This document shows, in pieces, positions 8,052 through 15,178 of a DNA stretch of 50,851 bases. The DNA comes from JBBIRM01 sp037441765 (GTDB lineage Bacteria > Desulfobacterota > BSN033 > UBA1163). The translations under genes and the position numbers were made by a program. The notes beneath the pieces are model-generated. The model was not told where the DNA came from and searched no databases. It saw nothing but the letters and a program-made list of their open reading frames with translations. Location: positions 1 to 50,851 of the forward strand of contig JBBIRM010000007.1 in the NCBI GenBank assembly GCA_037441765.1, given 5' to 3'. Numbering within the stretch: the stretch's first letter is position 1; every line of letters begins with the position of its first letter.

Positions 8052-9135
8052 TATTTTTCTAAAGCTTCTCTTAGGGCAGATGTAAAAAGAGGCTCCTTTA
8101 CACCATCTGACACAATTCGGCTCCGTGCTATATCGGTTTCAATCTCATCACATTCTACTACAAATCTACAAAATTTATAATAGAGTTCGAATCCTTGAGG
8201 TTTGTAATGATTCAAATCTAAATTAAAGTATGGGATACCTCTCCAGACATAAGTTAGTCCCAACCCCTTGCTTTCCATAATGCCATAATCACTCATACCA
8301 AACTCACCAGTCTTTAAAGCATACCCACCTTTTAGTGTTACAGTAACCTTATTCCCCTTCTCATCCTTTGTAACAGATATGGGTGGGTCAATAACTCCGA
8401 TTTTCTGCCCTTCAACGTGATCGCCTTCCTTTTTTATCCAAGGAAAACCTATTCTTAGTTCTTCTCCATCTGGGATCGAGGGTGTCTTTATTATAATCTT
8501 AGGGAATCCATCCTTTAGCCTTTCTGGCCTGGTGTAACCTACTAATGTCCTGAAATAAAGGTATTGCTTTAATTTTCTGGGTTCTCATATTCATCATATT
8601 TTTTACCACCGTCATATCCATATACCCGTATTACTGTGCCATGGTCAAAGTCTACGGGGGCTTTCTTGTAAATAACAGGCTTAGGAAGTTCTGGCTTATC
8701 CCCCAACAACTTGCCTCTTGGATTTTCAATAATTACTTTGTAACTTTCGTTCCTTTTAGTTTTGGTTTCAATTTCCAATTTACTTGATAAAAACATCAGT
8801 TTTTAACCAAGTCCTTTAAATCCGAATTCATCTGACTTGAGCCCCACCACTCCGCTGTAAGCTAAATTTAAGAAACGGTCAAGCCTTCCTTGTTTTTCAG
8901 GTTCTTTTTCACCTGTGTAGTCCATTCCTATGCCATCGTCTTCAAAAATAAAAGACCAACGATAGTTTCCATCATAAAACACCGTTACCTTGAGTTTGGA
9001 CGCCTCTATTTCTTTTGCACATGAGTTTGATATTGCTTCTCTAATAACATCCAAAGGATGTGCTCTATTTTGTACTACTTGCTTTACTATACCGATTGAT
9101 ATTTCATGTTCCGTCGGTTCAATAACTTCCGTCAT
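8051..9135 (-). pseudogene. GHKL (MORC/Hsp90-like) ATPase, broken by a stop and a frameshift
   Basis: First gene of cassette 2. The N-terminal part has the Bergerat-fold ATPase motifs: DVIREAISNSC (N box with Glu and Asn), EDDGIGMD (G1), and FGFKGLG (glycine-rich lid). It is interrupted twice. An in-frame TAA at 8803-8805 follows GLG, and the same frame continues KLMFLSSKLEIETK, as expected for the next strand. A one-base loss in an A run near 8571-8577 then shifts the frame; the shifted frame continues without a break as KLKQYLYFRTLVGYT to the stop at 8051. Restored length is about 361 residues. A perfect ribosome site (AAGGAGGTG) lies just before the ATG. Such ATPases paired with nuclease genes fit a defence role, but that is inference. 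Sequencing error could explain the indel; the stop is harder to explain that way. Confidence 0.75.
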
Positions 9136-9162
9136 TTTAACACCTCCTTATTTAACGGCATG

Positions 9163-9258
9163 GCAGATAACGTTTGACGCATATCTGAAGTTCGCCCGAA
9201 GGGCGAATTTGGGCGGAGGCACGAATTGCCAAAGCCAGATATGCGTCTGTTATATGAC
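9163..9258 (-). repeat. attC-like recombination site D (end of cassette 1)
   Basis: Outer stem GACGCATATCTG (9176-9187) pairs perfectly over 12 bases with CAGATATGCGTC (9236-9247), a different sequence from sites A-C but in the same position. Inner arms: TTCGCCC-GAA-GGGCGAA (9191-9207) and a short GGCA-CGAAT-TGCC (9218-9230), joined by TTTGGGCGG. Cores: GATAAC (9166-9171) on the left, GTTATATGAC (9249-9258) on the right. The right core is the exact complement of the attI-like core at 9937-9946. Beyond it, 37 extra bases (9259-9295) separate a second block, GTTCCGCCCC, that also matches the cassette start. Confidence 0.78.
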
Positions 9259-9384
9259 CCGAACGAAATGAGGGCGAGGAGCGAAGCGACGAAGCGTTCC
9301 GCCCCGAAGCCATGATATATTCTATCTCTATTCATTGTCTCTTCCCTTCACGTTTTTCTTATTTTCAGTTCCAATTTTGATTAT

Positions 9385-9903
9385 TTAATTGAACTCTTTT
9401 ACATTCTTTTTATTCGCAAAAATATCCAAAAGTAGTTTTGCACTTTCTAATTGTTCTTGAATAATGTTATTCAATCTCTGTAAATCTGCTTCGTCAATCT
9501 CTTTCAGTGCAACAGCAAAATCAAATCCAACATTATGTGTAAAGAATCTATTATCAATTTTATCTTTTCCACCAACCACAATACCATATCTTAAGTAAGG
9601 ATATATTTCCTTATGTTTCAATGCCTTCGTTGAGTAAGTTAGAACATCGTGGGAAGAAAAGCCCCCGTATTTAGTTTCAATGATAACAAATGGCGAGTTA
9701 CGTTCTTTTTTTACAATTGCCAGATCAGTTTGGAACGCATAATCTCCTCTTTTGGGGTTCTTAGGATCACTTGGTTCATACTCCAGATTTTCACCGATTA
9801 TAACTTTGTAAATCAAATTCTTATCTTTTTCGATGCTATAATCATTTCCTAATCTTTTTTCCAATGCTTCTTTAAGTTTTCGTTTGAATTCAGCTTCGTT
9901 CAT
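9385..9903 (-). CDS. PD-(D/E)XK nuclease superfamily protein (cassette 1)
   Basis: 172-residue protein with a recognisable nuclease core: FQTDLAIV with Asp60 followed by FVIIETKYGG with Glu76-Thr-Lys78, the D...ExK signature on consecutive strands. A helix follows (HDVLTYSTKA), then YGIVVGG, as in restriction-endonuclease-like proteins. No methyltransferase accompanies it, so it is either an orphan nuclease or one with another regulator. A ribosome site (AAGAGGTGAT) precedes the ATG, which is only about 43 bases inside the cassette end at the attI-like core. That makes it the first cassette of the array, normally the best expressed position. It is compact and A+T-rich. Confidence 0.7.
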   Translation of the reverse strand: MNEAEFKRKLKEALEKRLGNDYSIEKDKNLIYKVIIGENLEYEPSDPKNPKRGDYAFQTDLAIVKKERNSPFVIIETKYGGFSSHDVLTYSTKALKHKEIYPYLRYGIVVGGKDKIDNRFFTHNVGFDFAVALKEIDEADLQRLNNIIQEQLESAKLLLDIFANKKNVKEFN

Positions 9904-9936
9904 TTTTTATCACCTCTTTTTGCGTAGGGGCGGAAT

Positions 9937-9971
9937 GTCATATAACTTATTCATATCAGCACTTAGAGTGC
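9937..9971 (-). other. attI-like core site between recombinase and first cassette
   Basis: GTCATATAAC (9937-9946) read on the minus strand is GTTATATGAC, the same core as the outer end of attC site D, but here no attC hairpin surrounds it. It is followed to the right by a small palindrome GCACT-TAG-AGTGC (9959-9971) and then by the recombinase pseudogene after roughly 95 bases. Position and core identity make it the insertion point (attI equivalent) of the array. The exact extent of the site cannot be seen. Confidence 0.55.
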
Positions 9972-10065
9972 GTATATACTCCCATTTTGGGATGATATCG
10001 GCACCTGGTTCGGATATTTCCTTTGCTGGCTGAATAGTCAGATCCCCTTTCCTTGTCAAAATTTG

Positions 10066-11168
10066 TCACTTATCAATCCCTTCCTTGAGATTTAATGTTT
10101 CTAAAGGACTCGTTATCTTTCCTAAATTTTTAGTACTTACGTGTGTATATATTTCAGTTGTCTTACTGTGAGCATGGCCTAAAAGCTCTTGGATATATCG
10201 TAAATCCGTGTCTCCTTCGAGGAGATGCGTAGCGAAGCTGTGTCTTAAAGTATGCACCGATACATCCTTCTTTATTCCGGCTTTGTCGCAGGCATTTTTG
10301 AAAATTTTATCCACAGATCTTATGGAAAGGTGTCTGTCTTCTTTTGCTCCTCCGAATAACCATTTCCCGTGTTTGTATTTTCTCCGATATTCTCTTAGAA
10401 TTTCTAATGCCTTTCTGGAAAGCAATGAATAACGATCCTTTATACCCTTAGAACCCCTGATATGTATCAGCATCCTTTTACTATCTATATCCTCCGGTTT
10501 TAACCTAACAACTTCCCCAACTCTCAATCCAGCAGAATAGACCAGCATCAAAAGGGCTTTATGTTTGATATTATCAATAACTGAAAGGACTATTGCAACT
10601 TCTTCTTTACTTAAAACCGCTGGAAGTTTCTTATCCTTGGGGTTCTTTTGAGTTCATATATAAACTTCTTCTTGAGCATTGCTCCATATTAGAATTTCAG
10701 GGCATTGATAGCCTGATTTAGGGTAGAAGTCGCAGACTGCTTTTCTTCTGCAAGATAAAGGAGATAATCTTTTATGTCGTTGTCAGTGATTGCTGAGGGT
10801 TGTTTGTTGATGAAATTCAAAAAATCCCTGTTGTAGTAGAGATAACCCTTGATGGTTTTATGGCTATATTTTCTTGAGAGGAGTTCTCTGCGAAGGTCTT
10901 CAAGTCCCACCTCACCCCTACCTTCCCCCCGAAGGGGAGAGGAAATATTTTTGGTTTGTAGTGCAGGGTTTATATAGATTTTTTCACCTTCGAAGGCATT
11001 TAAGATCTTCTCTAATGTCCCATTGGTATTAGAGAAACTCCAGCATTTCCTATCCTTATGCCATCTTCGGCCATCAATGGTCTTAATTTTTGAAACAAGA
11101 AGGGGGTCATATGGGAAGGAAAAGATAATACGAGCAGATGGAGCATTTGAGATATAGATTCTGTCCAT
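10066..11168 (-). pseudogene. tyrosine recombinase (Xer-like, with N-terminal accessory domain), broken
   Basis: Site-specific recombinase adjoining the cassette array. Order: an N-terminal domain of about 70 residues (FPYDPLLVSKIKTIDGRRWH), reminiscent of the small HARP-like domain; a SAM-like core-binding domain (KYSHKTIKGYLYYNRDFLNF, DNDIKDYLLYLAEE); then the catalytic domain with Arg in AGLRVGEVV, a Lys in GSKGIKDR, HTLRHSFATHLL, LLGHAHSKTTEIY and the Tyr in YTHV. All catalytic residues are present, but the gene is split. A TAA at 10689-10691 follows NALKF, with the frame continuing YGAMLKKKFIYELKR. A one-base deletion near 10640-10650 then shifts the frame to NPKDKKLPAVLS, which runs to the end. 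The insertion that marks integron integrases (IntI patch between the Lys and HxxR regions) is absent. I chose ATG 11168, preceded by GAGGGG. It is transcribed towards the cassettes, unlike most IntI genes. Confidence 0.8.
10910..10943. repeat. REP-like palindromic insert inside the recombinase gene
   Basis: G/C-rich palindromic stretch containing CCCCCCGAAGGGG, translated in frame within the recombinase as SPLRGEGRGEVGL between the accessory and core-binding domains. The coding flanks look continuous around it, so it appears to be a short mobile repeat tolerated as a linker. It resembles the C-run/G-run palindromes at 19821-19903 and 28031-28240. Confidence 0.5.
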
Positions 11169-11189
11169 TAGGAACCCCTCATTTGTCAA

Positions 11190-11536
11190 AGTTTCTGGAA
11201 GAGGGTTCTGAAATGTTTATTTTATCTACAAATTATCATAACTTAAAAAGATGTCAATTGTTTTTTGATGTATAAGAGACCCTCAGTGAGAAATTGGATA
11301 GGGTTTCAAACCCTTTGAATGCGGGCACTGAGAAGTTAATTTGCTAACAATCGTTTATAAGACTCGTTTTAAATACTTTTCAGAGATCTCAAATTTTACA
11401 CTTGACAAAGGGAGGGGTGGCCATCATACTGGAAATCGATGTTTAAGAAATTTTTAAGAAAGGGAATCAATGAAATCACTTAAGGTCTATAGGCACGAAA
11501 GAAGAGGAGGGCAATCACTAGGTAGAGGAGGAAAAG
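11190..11536. other. gene-free stretch with a stem-loop and a possible promoter
   Basis: No coding frame seen. CTCAGTG (11282-11288) can pair with CACTGAG (11326-11332) around an inner AGGGTTTCAAACCCT palindrome (11300-11314). A promoter-like TTGACA (11402-11407), 17-base spacer and CATACT (11425-11430) point towards the small reading frame at 11537. Confidence 0.35.
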
Positions 11537-11653
11537 ATGAATATATTATGGATCGTTAATACGAATACCTTTTTATTGGTTCTTCTGATCATCATGGTTT
11601 CCTATCTCATCACTCAGATCAATGCATTAATCCGTTGGTTGAAAAGGGAGTAA
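11537..11653 (+). CDS. possible 38-residue single-pass membrane protein
   Basis: Short frame beginning ATGAATATATTATGG, with GAGGAGG six bases upstream. It encodes a hydrophobic helix (FLLVLLIIMVSYLITQI) flanked by a short N-terminus and a basic C-terminus (RWLKRE). The size, good ribosome site and clean membrane helix fit a genuine small membrane protein, but I recognise no family and cannot exclude chance. It sits alone between the recombinase pseudogene and cysS, on the opposite strand to both. A promoter-like TTGACA-17-CATACT lies about 110 bases upstream. Confidence 0.4.
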   Translation: MNILWIVNTNTFLLVLLIIMVSYLITQINALIRWLKRE

Positions 11654-11715
11654 TCCTTGTAAGTGTTAGGATGGATTAATGGAATACCAGGCCCAGAGAA
11701 AAATTTAGTAAGATT

Positions 11716-13191
11716 CTATTTGAGTTTCCATTTTGTGCCGTAGGGTGTATCTTCCAATATAATACCTTTCTGAAGAAGAGCGTTTCTGATTTCATCCGCT
11801 CTTTTCCAATCTTTCTCTTTTCGGGCAGACTCTCTCTCCTCAATCGATTGGAGGATCTCTTCCTCAGAAAGACCCAATCTCTTAAGCCCCTCCCTTCTTT
11901 CCCGATCAAAATACTGGTGAGGATCTTCACAGAATAGCCCAAAAACCCATCCCGTTTTGGAGAACTGATTCAACCCCTGCTCGAGCAAAGAGATAATCTC
12001 CAAAGTTGGTTGGCCTTTGGAGATATCGAGGAGGCTATTGAGTTGTCTCTGAAGGTCGTGGAGAAGACCTATTGCCTGTGCAGTATTGAAATCGTCATCC
12101 ATGGCCTCCTCAAACCTGGTCTGAAAGGATTCAATGGTTTGCCGATATGGTGAAAGAGAAGAGGTGGTAATCGTTCTATTAGGATGGAGAGGTTTTTTCA
12201 TCTCATCCTTGAGATTTTTTAAAGTTGCGTAGAAACGGTCTAATCTCCCCTTGACCTCCTGAAGACTTTCGAGGGAGAAATCGATAGGACTTCGATAGTG
12301 GGTCGACAGGATAAAGAGCCGAATGACCTCTGGATGCCAATCCCTCAGGATTTCTTTCACCGTTAAAATATTGCCGAGAGATTTGGACATCTTCTCTTTA
12401 TTAATATTAACAAAGCCATTATGGATCCAATAGCGAACAAACGGTTTCCCAGAGGCTGCTTCGGATTGGGCAATCTCATTTTCATGGTGAGGAAAGATGA
12501 GGTCCTTTCCCCCTCCATGAATATCAAGCGTCTCTCCCAAATATTTCTGGCTCATGACAGAGCATTCAATATGCCATCCGGGTCTCCCTTTCCCCCAGGG
12601 GCTTTCCCAGAAAGGTTCTCCAGGTTTACTCCCTTTCCATAGGGCAAAGTCCAGGGGGTTGGCTTTCTTTTCGTCTATCTCAATTCGAGCGCCTGCACGC
12701 ATTTCATCCAAATTTCTCTTGGAGAGTTTCCCATAATCCTTGAATTTCTCAACGCTGAAAAAGACATCGTTCCCACTTTGATAAGCAAATCCTTTATCAA
12801 TAAGCGTTGAGATCAGTTGAATCATTTCCTGAATATGTTCGGTCGCCCTGGGTTCTACTGTGGGATTTTCAAGACCCAACCTTCCCATGTCGAGCTTGAA
12901 CTCTCGAATATATCTTTCTGCGATCGTTTGACAGTCCACCCCCTCCTGATTTGCACGTTGGATGATCTTGTCATCAATATCTGTAAAATTTCGAACATAC
13001 CTCACTTCATAGCCACGATATCTGAGATAGCGGTAGATCGTGTCGAAGACTATAGCGGAACGTGCATGGCCAATATGGCAGAGGTCATATACTGTCACCC
13101 CACAGACATACATCCCCACCTTCTTCTCCTTCAGGGGGATAAACTCTTCCTTTTCACCAGTAATAGTATTGTAGACACGAAGTGCCATCAT
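11716..13191 (-). CDS. cysS: cysteinyl-tRNA synthetase
   Basis: Class I aminoacyl-tRNA synthetase charging tRNA-Cys, 491 residues, normal for the family. The class I signature HIGH is CHIGHAR (residues 38-44), and KMSKS is complete (KMSKSLGN). The zinc ligands are Cys30 in MYVCGVTVYD, Cys in HIECSVMSQ, and His/Glu in HHENEIAQSEA. The C-terminal DALR-like helices end in GTKWKLK. Two adjacent ATGs (13191, 13188) are possible. It is the last gene of a leftward operon-like series (carD, PIN/TRAM, ispD, ispF, gltX, cysS), 18 bases after gltX. The intergenic space downstream leads to the small frame at 11537. Confidence 0.97.
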   Translation of the reverse strand: MMALRVYNTITGEKEEFIPLKEKKVGMYVCGVTVYDLCHIGHARSAIVFDTIYRYLRYRGYEVRYVRNFTDIDDKIIQRANQEGVDCQTIAERYIREFKLDMGRLGLENPTVEPRATEHIQEMIQLISTLIDKGFAYQSGNDVFFSVEKFKDYGKLSKRNLDEMRAGARIEIDEKKANPLDFALWKGSKPGEPFWESPWGKGRPGWHIECSVMSQKYLGETLDIHGGGKDLIFPHHENEIAQSEAASGKPFVRYWIHNGFVNINKEKMSKSLGNILTVKEILRDWHPEVIRLFILSTHYRSPIDFSLESLQEVKGRLDRFYATLKNLKDEMKKPLHPNRTITTSSLSPYRQTIESFQTRFEEAMDDDFNTAQAIGLLHDLQRQLNSLLDISKGQPTLEIISLLEQGLNQFSKTGWVFGLFCEDPHQYFDRERREGLKRLGLSEEEILQSIEERESARKEKDWKRADEIRNALLQKGIILEDTPYGTKWKLK

Positions 13192-13209
13192 TCCATCTTT
13201 ACATAATTC

Positions 13210-14655
13210 TCAAGATAGTTGCAACGCCATTCTCAGACGTTTGATGATCCTTTCGCTTCCCAGTATAGGAAGGGTCTTTACCAACTCAGGACCTTTCATC
13301 CTACCTGTAGTGGCTGCCCTTAGTGGGCCATAGAAATTCTTACCCTCTACTCCGAGTCTTTTTTCCAATTGATTCAAAAAGGAAGGCCATTCATCAGGTT
13401 CAATCCTGGATGTGGATACCAATAGGTCAAGCACCCTATGGATCAATTCTTGATTTTTTGGGTCTTTAAGGATCTCCTTTGCCTCATCTTCAAAAGAGAA
13501 TTTTTGATCGAAGAAGATACCAAGATACTGCTCAACCTGAGAAAAAAGAGTGAGATTCTCTTTCAGGAGTTTAGAGAGTTTAGTTAAATAATCTTGATCA
13601 ATTTGAGCAAGTGATATACCTGCTTTTTCAATATAGGGGAGCAAAAGATGGATGAACCGTTCTTCCTCAATCTGGCGAATGTAAATACCATTGAGCCATT
13701 CCAGTTTTTTCCGATTGAAGATGGGTGGACTTTTAGAAATATTCTCAATCGAGAAGGCTTCAATGATTTCTTTTAAAGAAAGGACCTCTTCTCCAGAAGG
13801 ATGGGACCAGCCTAAAAGCAAGAGGTAGTTCTGTATGGCCTCTGGAAGAAAACCTTCCTCTCGATATTGAGAGACTGCGGTAGCGCCATGTCGTTTGCTT
13901 AATGGAGATCGGTCTGGGCCAAGGATGAGAGGATGGTGAGCGAAGAGAGGAGGCTGCCAACCCAATGCCTGATAGATCAATATTTGACGGGGAGTGTTGG
14001 GGAGATGATCTTCCCCCCGGATTACATGGCTGACGTGCATATGGTGGTCGTCAATCACACAGGCGAAATTATAAGCGGCTGTCCCGTCAGAGCGGAGGAT
14101 GATGAAGTCTCCAATACCCTCGGATTGGAATTTCATCTTTCCATGGACGAGATCCTGAAACTGAATCGGCCCTTTCCCCACACGAAACCTGAGGACAGGT
14201 TTTTGACCATCCTCCTCCATCAGTGAGATCGCCTCCTGGGAAAGGGATAGACATCTACCATCATAGCGTGGCATCAGACCCTTTTGGAGCTGTTCCTTTC
14301 TTAATTGTTCGAGTCTCTCATTGGAGCAGAAACATTTATACGCCTTCCCCTCCCTGAGCATCTGTTCAGAGTAGTGGAGATAGAGGGAGGAGCGTTGGGA
14401 TTGACGGTAAGGGCCGTCCGGTCCATCCTTATCTGGACCCTCGTCCCATTCGATTCCCAACCATCGAAGATCCTCAAGGATTTGTTCCAAAGATGCCTCT
14501 GTGGATCTCTCCACATCGGTATCCTCAATCCTCAAGATGAAAGTTCCCTGATATCGTTTTGCAAAGATGTAATTGTAGAGGGCTGTTCGGGCGTTTCCAA
14601 TATGGAGCAGTCCAGTGGGGGCTGGAGCAAAGCGAACTCGAACAGAAGGGCTCAT
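13210..14655 (-). CDS. gltX: glutamyl-tRNA synthetase
   Basis: Class I synthetase attaching Glu to tRNA-Glu, and to tRNA-Gln where GatCAB is used; 481 residues. The HIGH-type motif is PTGLLHIGNARTALYNY (His18-Ile-Gly) and the KMSKS-type motif is SPLSKRHGAT. RGEDHLPNTPRQ and GDFIILRSDGTAAYNFA are family-typical. The C-terminal anticodon-binding helical domain is present, ending LRMALQLS. A single gltX is visible in this window, so discriminating versus non-discriminating type cannot be judged. It is co-oriented and tightly spaced between ispF (24 bases) and cysS. Confidence 0.97.
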   Translation of the reverse strand: MSPSVRVRFAPAPTGLLHIGNARTALYNYIFAKRYQGTFILRIEDTDVERSTEASLEQILEDLRWLGIEWDEGPDKDGPDGPYRQSQRSSLYLHYSEQMLREGKAYKCFCSNERLEQLRKEQLQKGLMPRYDGRCLSLSQEAISLMEEDGQKPVLRFRVGKGPIQFQDLVHGKMKFQSEGIGDFIILRSDGTAAYNFACVIDDHHMHVSHVIRGEDHLPNTPRQILIYQALGWQPPLFAHHPLILGPDRSPLSKRHGATAVSQYREEGFLPEAIQNYLLLLGWSHPSGEEVLSLKEIIEAFSIENISKSPPIFNRKKLEWLNGIYIRQIEEERFIHLLLPYIEKAGISLAQIDQDYLTKLSKLLKENLTLFSQVEQYLGIFFDQKFSFEDEAKEILKDPKNQELIHRVLDLLVSTSRIEPDEWPSFLNQLEKRLGVEGKNFYGPLRAATTGRMKGPELVKTLPILGSERIIKRLRMALQLS

Positions 14656-14679
14656 CTCATTCCCTTTCCAAAATAGGCT

Positions 14680-15168
14680 TTAATCTTTTTCGAGGAGGAC
14701 TACTGCATAAGCAGCGATTCCTTCCCCCCTTCCAGTAAAGCCTAATCCCTCTTCAGTGGTCGCCTTCACATTTACCCTTTCTCTCTCCACCCCAAGGATC
14801 TCCGAAATCCTGATGACCATCTTGGGGATGTGTTCGGCAAGTTTTGGTTTCTGGGCCACGAGGGTGGCATCCACATTGATGAGGTGAAAATTCTTTTCCT
14901 TCACCTTTTCCATTGTCCTTTGGAGAAGGAGGGTGCTTTGAATATTCTTATACTGGGGGTCTGTGTCTGGGAAATGCCTTCCAATATCCCCTTCCCCAAT
15001 GGCTCCGAGTAAGGCATCACAAATGGCATGGAGCAAAACATCTGCATCTGAGTGACCCTGAAGACCATAAAGAGATGGAATATGGATTCCCCCTAAGATC
15101 AAAGGCCTTCCTTGAACGAGTCGATGGACATCGTATCCGAACCCTACCCTTATCGGTCTCTTTTCCAT
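14680..15168 (-). CDS. ispF: 2-C-methyl-D-erythritol 2,4-cyclodiphosphate synthase
   Basis: Fifth enzyme of the MEP isoprenoid pathway: it converts CDP-ME 2-phosphate to MEcPP with release of CMP. 162 residues. Hallmarks: RVGFGYDVHRL with the zinc ligands Asp and His, GHSDADVLLHAICDALLGA with the third ligand, DTDPQYK, and VNVKATTEEGLGFTGRGEGIAAYAV at the C-terminus. The frame is open further upstream into ispD, but homology begins at MEKRPIRVGFGYD, so ATG 15168 is chosen. It is adjacent to ispD as in many bacteria, in the carD-ispD-ispF-gltX-cysS series. Confidence 0.96.
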   Translation of the reverse strand: MEKRPIRVGFGYDVHRLVQGRPLILGGIHIPSLYGLQGHSDADVLLHAICDALLGAIGEGDIGRHFPDTDPQYKNIQSTLLLQRTMEKVKEKNFHLINVDATLVAQKPKLAEHIPKMVIRISEILGVERERVNVKATTEEGLGFTGRGEGIAAYAVVLLEKD

Positions 15169-15178
15169 TGGGATGGCT

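Noticed and set aside
2851..9258. The four repeats as a CRISPR array or simple REP family
   Set aside because: They are about 2 kb apart, differ in sequence while keeping structure, and coincide with gene ends; no spacer-repeat periodicity exists.
9132..9335. Open frame of 67 codons across attC site D
   Set aside because: It lies entirely in the structured recombination site and its flank, has no ribosome site and encodes the hairpin arms.
10066..11168. Calling the recombinase IntI
   Set aside because: The IntI-specific insertion before the HxxR region is missing, and an extra N-terminal domain is present, so only the general family is supported.
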